Position numbers and translations under genes: made by a program. Positions 26,720 to 35,210 of a stretch of DNA of 64,000 nucleotides are shown one piece after another. Within the stretch, counting starts at the first letter, position 1. The number at the start of each line of letters is the position of its first letter. Below the pieces are notes generated by a model. The model was not told where the DNA came from. It made no database searches and saw only the letters and a list, made by a program, of their open reading frames with translations. The DNA comes from Winogradskyella sp. (GTDB lineage: Bacteria > Bacteroidota > Bacteroidia > Flavobacteriales > Flavobacteriaceae): contig NZ_JANQOM010000039.1 of the NCBI RefSeq assembly GCF_028289625.1, positions 62,001 to 126,000 of the forward strand. Reading direction: 5' to 3'.

Positions 26720-27820
26720 ATGCAAACGAAGCGTAAATATATAATAGTATCGATAGTTCTTACTTTTATCACTTCTTTAACATGTGGTGCAAACTTACAT
26801 GCACAAGACGATAAATTTATTGTGGTTTTAGACGCAGGACATGGTGGTAAAGATCCAGGTGCCATTAGCAATGGCTATAAGGAAAAAGAAATTGCCTTAG
26901 ATGTGGTATTAGAATTAGGTAAAAGTCTAGAGGCAGTAGATGGTGTAAAAGTCATTTATACGCGTAAAAGAGATAAATTTATTGAACTTTGGAAAAGGGC
27001 TGATATAGCGAATAAAGCCGATGCGGATTTATTTATATCTATTCACTGCAACTCTGTTGTTAATTCTAAACCTTATGGCACTGAAACTTGGGTGCTCGGA
27101 GAGAATAATGCAGGTAGGAATTTTGAATTTGCCAAGCGCGAAAATGAAGTTATTTTCCTAGAGGATAATTATGAAGAAAATTATGCAGGTTTTGATCCTA
27201 CTTCACCCGAATCGGAAATTGCCTTAACTATTGAACAGGAAGTATATGTAGAACAAAGCGTCGGACTTGCTCGAAAAATTGAAGATAATTTTATCAGTAA
27301 GGCCAAACGAAAAAGTAGAGGCTTAAAACAACACAGTCTTTTAGTTATTAGAAACACCTATATGCCTAGTGTACTTGTAGAACTTGGCTTTATAAGCAAT
27401 AAAAGAGAAGGTGCATTTTTAAACTCTAAAGCAGGGCAAAACAAAATGGCTACTGCACTCAAGGAAGCCATTCTTTCATATAAAAAGGAAATCGACCAGA
27501 ATGTCGGAAGTAATATTTTAGTTTCAGAAGGAGAGGATGAAGAAACACCAGAAGCAATACCTTTGGTTTATGAGAATATTACGTTTAAAGTACAAATTGC
27601 TGCTAGCTCCAGGAATTTAGAGCCCAAATCATATAACTTTAAGGGCTTATCCGAGTTGAGCAAAGAAAAGGTAGGTCAGCTTTACAAATACTATTATGGA
27701 AACACTTCAGATCTAAATGAAGCAAGGCAACTCCAAGCAGAAGCCAAGCAAAAAGGGTATGCCACTAGTTTTGTAGTTGCGTATAAAGACGGAAAGCGAA
27801 TCGATATATCAGAGCTCTGA
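26720..27820 (+). CDS. N-acetylmuramoyl-L-alanine amidase with SPOR-like tail
   Basis: The 366-residue Amidase_3 enzyme cuts the bond between MurNAc and the peptide stem in peptidoglycan. A signal peptide (residues 1-28) precedes the catalytic domain (~33-260). Zinc ligands are visible in LDAGHGGKDPGA, the Glu of YKEKEIALD and SIHCN, and the catalytic Glu in VLVELGFISN. A C-terminal ~80-residue SPOR-like domain (ITFKVQIAASSRN...GYATSFVV) would bind denuded glycans at the division site. It leads a plus-strand run of seven or eight genes, 71 bases before the MCE gene. Confidence 0.9.
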   Translation: MQTKRKYIIVSIVLTFITSLTCGANLHAQDDKFIVVLDAGHGGKDPGAISNGYKEKEIALDVVLELGKSLEAVDGVKVIYTRKRDKFIELWKRADIANKADADLFISIHCNSVVNSKPYGTETWVLGENNAGRNFEFAKRENEVIFLEDNYEENYAGFDPTSPESEIALTIEQEVYVEQSVGLARKIEDNFISKAKRKSRGLKQHSLLVIRNTYMPSVLVELGFISNKREGAFLNSKAGQNKMATALKEAILSYKKEIDQNVGSNILVSEGEDEETPEAIPLVYENITFKVQIAASSRNLEPKSYNFKGLSELSKEKVGQLYKYYYGNTSDLNEARQLQAEAKQKGYATSFVVAYKDGKRIDISEL

Positions 27821-27861
27821 AAACTACCACTAATTAGAAACATTATTAATATATTTATTCC

Positions 27862-27869
27862 TAATTTTG
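27862..27869 (+). promoter_or_regulatory. Putative -7 box of the MCE gene (TAATTTTG)
   Basis: An exact TAnnTTTG match 22 bases before the TTG start; no TTG is seen at the -33 distance. Confidence 0.4.
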
Positions 27870-27891
27870 TTTTTAATCAAAGCTTAGCCCA

Positions 27892-28836
27892 TTGAAAATC
27901 TCAAGAGAAGTTAAAACAGCAATATTAGTACTATCTGGTATTGCCCTTTTTATATATTTATTTTCCTATCTAAAAGGAGAAGACTTATTTACCGACACTA
28001 ATACCTATTACACAGAATTTGATTACAACGCTCTAAGCACATCATCTTCCGTGACAGTAAGAGGAAATAAAGTCGGTAAAATAGAAGATATCAAATACGA
28101 TTTTGAAACAGGAAAAACACGTGTGTTCTTTTCTGTTAGTCCTAAACTTAAGTTTTCTAAGAATAGTACTATTCGTCTTTACGAAACGGGTTTGATGGGT
28201 GGCAATGCGCTTGCTATTGTAAACATCAACAAAGATGGGGAACTCGCTAAACCTGGTGATTTTATAAAATCCGAGGTACAACCTGGGCTTATCACTACGC
28301 TAAAGAATAATTTTTCAGGAATAAGTACGGATTTAGATAGTGCAATTCGCTCAGCCGATACCTTAATGACAAGTATAAATGAAATGGTTATTGATGAATC
28401 GGATCAAGGGTTAAAAAGTACCATTGCCGAATTAAATGCAACACTAAAGTCATTCAAGAATTTATCGTATTCCATTCAATCCGTCATTAAAGAGAATGAC
28501 GACAAGGTGGCATCGGTTCTGGCTAATTTCGAAAAGACTAGTAAAGACTTAAGTGAATTATCATCCAACCTAAAAGAAGTTAATATTTCAGATACAGTTG
28601 ATAATTTAAATAAGACTCTTACTGGTATTCAAGGTATAATGGCTAGCATTGACAATAATGAAGGTACGATTGGGAAACTTTTAAATGATGATAGTTTATA
28701 CAATAATCTTGAAGCAGCTTCAAAGGAAATGGAAGAGTTACTCTTAGATATCAAACTACATCCTGCGAGATACCGACGTATTTTATCTAAAAAAGAAATC
28801 CCTTATCAACCCCCAACTGAAGACCAGAAGAACTAG
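27892..28836 (+). CDS. MCE/MlaD-family lipid-transport substrate-binding protein
   Basis: The 314-residue protein starts with TTG (the only start that keeps the conserved KISREVKTAILVL). It has one N-terminal membrane helix (~10-27), an MCE domain (~38-115: YYTEFDYNALSTSSSVTVRGNKVGKIEDI), and a long helical, coiled-coil-like C-terminus (~130-290). MlaD-type proteins form periplasmic hexamers that move phospholipids between the membranes with an MlaE permease and MlaF ATPase, neither of which is adjacent. It follows the amidase and precedes the Fe-S genes by 9 bases. Confidence 0.88.
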   Translation: MKISREVKTAILVLSGIALFIYLFSYLKGEDLFTDTNTYYTEFDYNALSTSSSVTVRGNKVGKIEDIKYDFETGKTRVFFSVSPKLKFSKNSTIRLYETGLMGGNALAIVNINKDGELAKPGDFIKSEVQPGLITTLKNNFSGISTDLDSAIRSADTLMTSINEMVIDESDQGLKSTIAELNATLKSFKNLSYSIQSVIKENDDKVASVLANFEKTSKDLSELSSNLKEVNISDTVDNLNKTLTGIQGIMASIDNNEGTIGKLLNDDSLYNNLEAASKEMEELLLDIKLHPARYRRILSKKEIPYQPPTEDQKN

Positions 28837-28845
28837 ATTTATTTC

Positions 28846-30159
28846 ATGGAATATATACCAAATATACTTTTTGCTATTGCCCTTGTTTTAGGCATCGGCT
28901 ACTTTACACGAAATGTTAGAAAACTCATTCGTAATATTAAACTTGGTAAAGCAGTAGACGCTAGTGACAATAAGAAAGAGCGTTGGATGAATATGGCTCG
29001 AATTGCGCTCGGTCAAAGCAAAATGGTAAAACGACCTATTGCTGGTCTTCTTCATGTAGTAGTTTATGTAGGTTTCATCATCATCAATATTGAAGTATTG
29101 GAGATTATAATCGATGGTCTTTTTGGTACGCATCGTATAGGCTTAAAAGTACTTTCAGAGTCAATTTATGGTTTTTTAATTGGGTCTTTTGAAATATTGG
29201 CTGTACTTGTATTAGTTTCTGTAGTCGCTTTTTGGTTACGAAGAAATGTCATTAAGCTGAAGCGTTTTTTGAGCTCTGAAATGAAAGGCTGGCCGAAAAA
29301 TGATGGAAACATTATCCTATACTTCGAAGTTGTTTTAATGTGCTTGTTTTTGATTATGAATGCAACCGACACACCATTCCAAGACATGGGACACGGTAAT
29401 ATTATTTCACAATTTATAGCACCTTGGTTTCAGGGAATGTCAGAAGGCACACTTTATACCATAGAGCGTACAGCTTGGTGGTTGCACATCATTGGAATAT
29501 TAGTCTTCTTAAATTACTTGTATTTCTCAAAGCATTTACACATCCTTTTGGCATTTCCAAATACGTATTATGGTAGTGTTGAGCCCAAAGGAAAGTTCGA
29601 TAATCTTGAAGCCGTTACCAATGAGGTAAAGTTGATGATGGATCCTAATGCTGATCCGTTTGCTGCTGCGCCAGAAGGTGCTGAAGATGAGGTACCAGAA
29701 AAGTTTGGAGCTAGTGATGTGATGGATTTAAATCAAATTCAATTGCTCAATGCCTACACCTGTACAGAGTGCGGTCGTTGTACATCGGCTTGTCCAGCTA
29801 ATCTAACAGGAAAAAAATTGTCTCCACGTAAAATTATGATGGACACGCGTGATCGTTTAGAGGAAGTTGGGAAGAATATAGATGCCAATAATGGAGAGTT
29901 TAAAGATGACGGTAAGCAACTTTTAGGCGATTACATAACTCATGAAGAGTTGTGGGCCTGTACCACATGTAACGCCTGCGTCGAGGAATGTCCTGTAAGT
30001 ATCAATCCGTTATCTATTATTGTAGATATGCGTCGTTATTTGGTGATGGAGCAGAGTGCTGCGCCAATGGAACTCAATAATATGATGACCAATATCGAAA
30101 ACAATGGAGCACCTTGGCCTTACAACCAAATGGATCGCTTAAACTGGAAAGATGAATAA
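28846..30159 (+). CDS. Membrane Fe-S oxidoreductase subunit (HdrDE/GlcF-like, heme-b-type N-terminus)
   Basis: The 437-residue protein joins about five membrane helices (residues 1-235, NarI/HdrE-like; HVVVYVGFI and WWLHIIGILVF contain candidate heme-ligand His) to a cytoplasmic part with two 4Fe-4S motifs. These are CTECGRCTSACP at about residue 306 and CTTCNACVEECP at about 372. The Cys-rich CCG domain expected after these clusters is instead encoded by a separate gene two positions downstream. It likely passes electrons between the quinone pool and a soluble partner; the partner is unknown. It is tightly packed in the operon (9 bases after the MCE gene). Confidence 0.85.
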   Translation: MEYIPNILFAIALVLGIGYFTRNVRKLIRNIKLGKAVDASDNKKERWMNMARIALGQSKMVKRPIAGLLHVVVYVGFIIINIEVLEIIIDGLFGTHRIGLKVLSESIYGFLIGSFEILAVLVLVSVVAFWLRRNVIKLKRFLSSEMKGWPKNDGNIILYFEVVLMCLFLIMNATDTPFQDMGHGNIISQFIAPWFQGMSEGTLYTIERTAWWLHIIGILVFLNYLYFSKHLHILLAFPNTYYGSVEPKGKFDNLEAVTNEVKLMMDPNADPFAAAPEGAEDEVPEKFGASDVMDLNQIQLLNAYTCTECGRCTSACPANLTGKKLSPRKIMMDTRDRLEEVGKNIDANNGEFKDDGKQLLGDYITHEELWACTTCNACVEECPVSINPLSIIVDMRRYLVMEQSAAPMELNNMMTNIENNGAPWPYNQMDRLNWKDE

Positions 30160-30165
30160 CATATT

Positions 30166-30381
30166 ATGAAAGCATTGCTATTTTTTAAAGTTGTATTGTT
30201 TTTAGTAGCCATGATTTATGCTTATATCATGAATTTGCTCATTGTATCACCAATAAACGGTTTTATACAACAACATAGCATCTTGGTCTCAATTATAATT
30301 ATAGTTTTAGCTGTGGGTTATTATTTGTTCAGAATAGAGCATTATAATCGTAATAAATACAAGTATTATTATAATTCATAA
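30166..30381 (+). CDS. Small two-helix membrane protein of the Fe-S operon
   Basis: A 71-residue protein with two membrane helices (LFFKVVLFLVAMIYAYIM and LVSIIIIVLAVGYYLF) and a Tyr/Lys/Asn-rich tail. It lies 6 bases after the membrane Fe-S gene and 24 before the CCG gene, so it could be an accessory subunit. No family is recognised. Confidence 0.6.
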   Translation: MKALLFFKVVLFLVAMIYAYIMNLLIVSPINGFIQQHSILVSIIIIVLAVGYYLFRIEHYNRNKYKYYYNS

Positions 30382-30405
30382 TTAAAAATAAACAACTTAG
30401 TTAAC

Positions 30406-31188
30406 ATGAGTGAGCAGTTGAAAGTGCCAACTATGGCAGAGTATATGGCAGAAGGCAAACAACCCGAGATTTTATTTTGGGTAGGTTCTGCAGGAAGTTA
30501 CGATGATAGGGCAAAAAAAATCACCAAAGCCTTTGTTAAGATATTGAACAAAGCTAATGTAGATTTTGCTGTTTTGGGCACTGAAGAGAGTAATACGGGC
30601 GATTTGGCAAAGCGTGCCGGAAATGAGTTTTTGTTCCAAATGCAAGCCATGATGAATATTGAAGTGCTCAATGCTTATGAAGTAAAGCGTATCGTAACCT
30701 GTGATCCGCATTCTTATAATTGTATTAAAAATGAGTACCCAAGTCTTGGAGGTAATTATGATGTTGTGCATCACACGCAGTACATCAAAGAGTTGATTAG
30801 TTCAGGACGTTTAACCCTAGAGGGTAAAACCTATAAAGGCAAGCGCATTACCTTTCATGATCCATGTTATTTAGGTCGCGCCAATAGTGAATACGATGCA
30901 CCAAGAGATGTATTAAAAAAGACGAATGCCAGTCTAGTAGAGATGAAACGTCATAAAAGTACAGCATTGTGTTGTGGCGCAGGTGGAGCACAAATGTTTA
31001 AAGAGCCAGAAAAAGGTGATATGGATATTAATATTTTGAGAACTCAAGATGCCCTAGAGACCAAACCAGATATCATCGCTACTGGCTGTCCTTATTGTAA
31101 CACTATGATGAGCGATGGCATTAAATTCAATGAAAAAGAAGATCGTATTAAAGTGCTCGATATTGCTGAGCTTATCGCAAATTCCTAA
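30406..31188 (+). CDS. CCG-domain Fe-S protein (HdrB/GlcF-like)
   Basis: The 260-residue cytoplasmic protein contains two cysteine-rich (CCG) elements: VTCDPHSYNCIKNEYP near residue 100 with the HHTQYI that follows, and FHDPCYLGRANSEYDAPR near 150 with TALCCGAGGAQMF and GCPYCNTMM. In HdrB/GlcF proteins these sites hold a non-cubane or 4Fe-4S cluster that handles disulfide or two-electron chemistry. It is the missing C-terminal half of the membrane Fe-S protein upstream, so the two probably form one complex. Substrate unknown. Confidence 0.85.
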   Translation: MSEQLKVPTMAEYMAEGKQPEILFWVGSAGSYDDRAKKITKAFVKILNKANVDFAVLGTEESNTGDLAKRAGNEFLFQMQAMMNIEVLNAYEVKRIVTCDPHSYNCIKNEYPSLGGNYDVVHHTQYIKELISSGRLTLEGKTYKGKRITFHDPCYLGRANSEYDAPRDVLKKTNASLVEMKRHKSTALCCGAGGAQMFKEPEKGDMDINILRTQDALETKPDIIATGCPYCNTMMSDGIKFNEKEDRIKVLDIAELIANS

Positions 31189-31201
31189 TAATGAAACCTA
31201 G

Positions 31202-31723
31202 ATGGAGTTGTTTACTAATAAGGAAATCGATATTAACACCTTGCCAAAAGTAGAGGACTTAGAGTTAACTCCAATCTCACCAAAATACATTTACATCATC
31301 GTTGCCAATATTCTATTTACTTATGGGATTTTGTGTCTTGCTATTGTTTTTATAAATGTAATAGCTGAGGATAAAAGCTTTAGCAATACATTTTGGTATA
31401 TCCTTGCGGTTTTAATTACACTGTGCATTTTTACGTTAATAATTAATTATTTGGGGTTTAAAAAGCGTAAATATGCTATGCGAGATTACGATATTACCTT
31501 TAGTAAAGGGTTTTTAGTCAACAAAACTTTAACCTTACCCTACAATCGTATCCAGCATATAGAAATTAAACGGACATTTTTAGCACGTAAACTCGGACTT
31601 GCCACACTAAAGATTTATACAGCAGGCGAATCTGGTGGTGATATGACCGTTAGTGGGTTACCTAAGGATATTGCCGATAAACAATATGGTTTTTTGACAA
31701 AAATGATTAATGAGCGCGTTTAA
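31202..31723 (+). CDS. Bacterial PH-domain (YdbS-like) membrane protein
   Basis: The 173-residue protein has two membrane helices (~30-53 and ~63-85) followed by one bPH2 domain (YAMRDYDITFSKGFLVNKTLTLPYNRIQHIEIKRTFLARKLGL-type core). YdbS and YdbT pairs are common; their role is unclear but has been linked to envelope stress or competition peptides in Bacillus. The gene overlaps the next PH-domain gene by 14 bases. Confidence 0.8.
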   Translation: MELFTNKEIDINTLPKVEDLELTPISPKYIYIIVANILFTYGILCLAIVFINVIAEDKSFSNTFWYILAVLITLCIFTLIINYLGFKKRKYAMRDYDITFSKGFLVNKTLTLPYNRIQHIEIKRTFLARKLGLATLKIYTAGESGGDMTVSGLPKDIADKQYGFLTKMINERV

Positions 31724-33209
31724 TTTCGAAATTCCATCGCGTCAGTCTGCTAAGGGTATCATAGTAATTTTTGGCATCAGTGTTTATAAAGTCGTTAAGG
31801 CAACCATAGTCTTTATTGCAGCATTTGTTCTTAAAATTTTAAGCAGTGACAAGCCTTTAAATATAGGTCATCCCATTGTATTGCTAATCATTTTTAGTAT
31901 CCCTTTAGTCTTTATTGTAATTGCTGTATTGCGTTATCTTAATTTTAAATTTTATGTTAAGGGCGACTACTTTTTTCTTAGGAAAGGAATTCTAAATAAA
32001 GAGGAAATATCAGTTTCCAAAGATAAAATCCAGAATGTTTATATAAAGCAAAATGTATTGCAACAGCTTATAAATGTAGTGTCCTTGTCCATAGAAACCG
32101 CAGGTGATGATAAAACGGAGATTGAAATAGTTGCATTAGTTAAGCCAAAGGCAGAAGCCCTAAAAACGCTTTTATTAGCTGGCGTTAAACCAAAAAATGT
32201 CAACAATCAACTTGATGAAAAAACTGAGACTGCTATTTATTTTAAGGCTTCTGTAAAGCGATTATTTTTAGAAGGTATTTCCGAAAATCATTTTAAGAGC
32301 TTCGTATTGATATTTGCATTCATTATCGGAATTTATAACGATGCTAAGGAATTTGTGAGTGAACTTGAGGTAACCACAGGTGTAAAATCTTGGTTTGCAC
32401 TAGATAATGAATCCTTAATGGCTATGTTGTTGTTTAATCTATCCATACTAATTATACTGCTCGTATTTTCATTGCTGCTATCGATGATTAGGATGTTTGT
32501 TCAAAATTTTAATCTAACCGTCAAGCGTAAAAAGGAAGGACTAGAAATATCAAAAGGTTTGCTAAATAAGATTAGTTTGAATCTAAATGCCTCTCGCATT
32601 CAAAATACAATGGCCTCAACGAATAAGTTAAAGCGCTCACTCGGCTTATATAAATTAGCATTTACACAAGCCATGGCTAACAAACGACAACAGTTAAAGT
32701 TTAATATTGTTGCATTAAGTCAATTGCAGTTAAATGAACTTATTTTACAATTTTACCCAAGGGTGTTTGATAATCTTGTAAAGCATAAACCGCATAAGTA
32801 TTTTTTAAAACGTCTTATCGCAGTTCATGCCATCATTTTTATTGTATTTAATTGTTGCTTTTTGGTTTTACCTCAATGGGCTTTTTTAATGAATGTGCCA
32901 TTGCTAATATATATGATATATAATATAGTTTACACCTATAAAAAAGCATACTACCATATAGATGAGGATTATATTGTTGTTGGAAGTGGAATGCTAATTG
33001 AGACGCATACAAGCTTTTTGGAAGTTAAAAAGGTGCAGGCTGTGATATTACAACAAACTATTTTTCAAAAAAATCATGGTGTTGCGACTTTAGAAATTTG
33101 TTCCGCATCTAGACCTTTGAAGATAAAGCATATAGAATTAAATCGTGCACTAAAAATTAAAAATTATTTGCTGTATAAGGTTGAATATGAAAATAAGAAT
33201 TGGATGTAA
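31710..33209 (+). CDS. Multi-domain bacterial PH protein (YdbT-like)
   Basis: The 499-residue membrane protein has three repeats of membrane helices plus bPH2 domain: DYFFLRKGILNKEEISVSKDKIQNVYIKQ near residue 90, GLEISKGLLNKISLNLNASRIQ near 280, and DYIVVGSGMLIETHTSFLEVKKVQAV near 430. It is the usual partner of the YdbS-like protein, whose gene it overlaps by 14 bases. Function is unknown; both are integral inner-membrane proteins. Confidence 0.8.
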   Translation: MSAFNFEIPSRQSAKGIIVIFGISVYKVVKATIVFIAAFVLKILSSDKPLNIGHPIVLLIIFSIPLVFIVIAVLRYLNFKFYVKGDYFFLRKGILNKEEISVSKDKIQNVYIKQNVLQQLINVVSLSIETAGDDKTEIEIVALVKPKAEALKTLLLAGVKPKNVNNQLDEKTETAIYFKASVKRLFLEGISENHFKSFVLIFAFIIGIYNDAKEFVSELEVTTGVKSWFALDNESLMAMLLFNLSILIILLVFSLLLSMIRMFVQNFNLTVKRKKEGLEISKGLLNKISLNLNASRIQNTMASTNKLKRSLGLYKLAFTQAMANKRQQLKFNIVALSQLQLNELILQFYPRVFDNLVKHKPHKYFLKRLIAVHAIIFIVFNCCFLVLPQWAFLMNVPLLIYMIYNIVYTYKKAYYHIDEDYIVVGSGMLIETHTSFLEVKKVQAVILQQTIFQKNHGVATLEICSASRPLKIKHIELNRALKIKNYLLYKVEYENKNWM

Positions 33210-33245
33210 TTCATTAAATTTGAACTCTAATTTTTTAAAATCATT

Positions 33246-33731
33246 ATGCTAGTAGATTTTAACGACCTACCTGAAGAATCACGAGTTTGGATATACCAAG
33301 CCAATCGTTCATTTACTGACGAAGAAATCCTGAAAATAAATACTAAAATTGAAGCATTTATTAAAGCTTGGACAGCCCATGGGAAAGACTTACAGGCAGG
33401 CTATAAAATTGTATATAAACGGTTTATAGTTATAGCATTAAATCAAAACTTGAATATGGCAACTGGTTGTTCAATTGATGCCTCTGTACATTTTATTCAA
33501 GATTTAGAGAAAGCCTATAATGTAGATCTTATGGATAAAATGAATGTGTCATTTAAACAAGGAGAATTTATTGCTTACAAACCGTTGGTGGATTTCAAAA
33601 AAATGGCGAAAAACAATTCGGTTTCAAAAAACACCATAGTCTTTAATAATTTGGTTAGTAATATTGCGGAATTTAAAGAGAATTGGGAAGTACCTGCAAG
33701 TGAGAGTTGGCACAGTCGCTTCATTAAATAG
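33246..33731 (+). CDS. Conserved flavobacterial protein of unknown function
   Basis: The 161-residue soluble protein begins LVDFNDLPEESRVWIYQANR and has a central MATGCSIDASVHFIQ block. Homologues are often labelled ABC transporter ATPase in databases, but I see no Walker A, signature or Walker B motif, so that label is not supported here. The Cys/Ser/Asp residues of the central block are the most conserved by my recollection. It lies 36 bases after the YdbT-like gene and may be the last gene of that operon. Confidence 0.65.
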   Translation: MLVDFNDLPEESRVWIYQANRSFTDEEILKINTKIEAFIKAWTAHGKDLQAGYKIVYKRFIVIALNQNLNMATGCSIDASVHFIQDLEKAYNVDLMDKMNVSFKQGEFIAYKPLVDFKKMAKNNSVSKNTIVFNNLVSNIAEFKENWEVPASESWHSRFIK

Positions 33732-33870
33732 CTATTAGTTATTGAAGAATTGGTATGAATTTTAGTGAATTATTGCAGTATTCGCATGCCAAATAATTTT
33801 TATTTTTCAAATAGAATAGTCATTTTTACCGCCTGAATATCAAGAATTAATAAAGACAACTTCCATTAAG

Positions 33871-35094
33871 ATGGCTACGGATATATTTTTGTTAAACATT
33901 TCGGGACAAGACAAACCAGGATTGACTTCTGGTCTTACCAGTGTGCTAGCCGAATACGATGCTAAGATTTTAGATATCGGTCAGGCTAACATTCACGATA
34001 CCTTATCCCTAGGGATGATGTTTGAAATTAAATCGGGTAAAAAGTCTGCTGCTGTATTAAAGGATTTATTGTTCAAGGCTTATGAACTGGGCATTACGGC
34101 AAAATTCACACCAATTTCCTTAGAGGATTACGAACATTGGGTAAGTCTCCAAGGTAAAGACAGGTATATTATTACAATTCTAGGTGAAAAACTTGCCGCT
34201 GAGCAGATTTCTGAAGTTACAAAGGTAATTTCGGAAAAAGGTTTGAATATCGATTCTATAAAGCGATTAACAGGGAGAACCTCATTAGTGAGGGAAGAAG
34301 AATACCCAAGAGCTTCAATCCAATTATCCATACGAGGAAAACTGACCGATAAATCTGAATTTACAAAACGGTTTGTGGATATTTCTAAGGAATTGGATGT
34401 AGATATTGCGTTTCAAGAAGACACCATGTTTAGACGAAACCGTAGGTTGGTGTGCTTTGATATGGATTCGACGTTGATTCAGACCGAAGTCATTGATGAA
34501 CTTGCAGAACGTGCAGGAGTTGGAGAAGAAGTCAAAGCGATTACAGAGTCAGCTATGCAAGGTGAGATCGACTTCAAAGAAAGCTTTAGAAAACGTATGA
34601 AACTTTTAAAGGGCTTGAGTGAAAATGTTTTAAAGGATGTTGCCGAGAATCTTCCCATTACTAAAGGCGCCAAGCGTTTAATAGATACCCTACATTATTA
34701 TGGTTACAAAACCGCAATCTTATCTGGTGGTTTTACGTATTTTGGACATTATCTACAGGAAAAATTAGATATCGATTTTGTTTATGCCAATCAGTTAGAA
34801 ATTGAGGATGGTAAATTAACTGGAGGTTATATTGGAGATATCGTAGATGGCAACAAAAAAGCCGATTATCTAAAGCTTTTAGCCAAAAACATGGGTATAG
34901 ACATTGGTCAGACCATTGCGGTTGGTGATGGTGCCAATGACCTGCAAATGCTTAATTTAGCTGGATTGGGAATTGCTTTTCATGCAAAGCCAAAAGTTAA
35001 GGATAATGCGCAAAATTCTATCTCGAGCATTGGATTAGATGGCGTTCTATATCTATTAGGTTACCACGATCGCCATATTGATTTGATGAAGTAG
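33871..35094 (+). CDS. serB: Phosphoserine phosphatase with two ACT-type domains
   Basis: The 407-residue enzyme does the last step of serine synthesis. Residues 1-180 contain two ACT-like domains (LLNISGQDKPGLTSGLTSVL; YIITILGEKLAAEQISEVTKV), likely for amino-acid regulation. The HAD domain follows: catalytic Asp197 and Asp199 in FDMDSTLIQ, motif II SGGFTYFG, the KADYLK lysine and GDGANDLQML. The longer regulated form is typical of Bacteroidetes. It is separated from serC-serA by about 16 kb and stands alone. Confidence 0.93.
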   Translation: MATDIFLLNISGQDKPGLTSGLTSVLAEYDAKILDIGQANIHDTLSLGMMFEIKSGKKSAAVLKDLLFKAYELGITAKFTPISLEDYEHWVSLQGKDRYIITILGEKLAAEQISEVTKVISEKGLNIDSIKRLTGRTSLVREEEYPRASIQLSIRGKLTDKSEFTKRFVDISKELDVDIAFQEDTMFRRNRRLVCFDMDSTLIQTEVIDELAERAGVGEEVKAITESAMQGEIDFKESFRKRMKLLKGLSENVLKDVAENLPITKGAKRLIDTLHYYGYKTAILSGGFTYFGHYLQEKLDIDFVYANQLEIEDGKLTGGYIGDIVDGNKKADYLKLLAKNMGIDIGQTIAVGDGANDLQMLNLAGLGIAFHAKPKVKDNAQNSISSIGLDGVLYLLGYHDRHIDLMK

Positions 35095-35210
35095 TTAAAA
35101 CTGTTAATTACGCAGTTTATAAAAGTATCCTAAAGTCTTTTTACTTCTTATTAATTATGCTATTTTGGCATGATATTCGTTAATTAATCTATTACGAAAA
35201 AAGATTGTTC

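Noticed and set aside
33246-33731. ABC transporter ATPase, the name usually given to this gene
   Set aside because: No Walker A, signature or Walker B motif can be found in the 161 residues.
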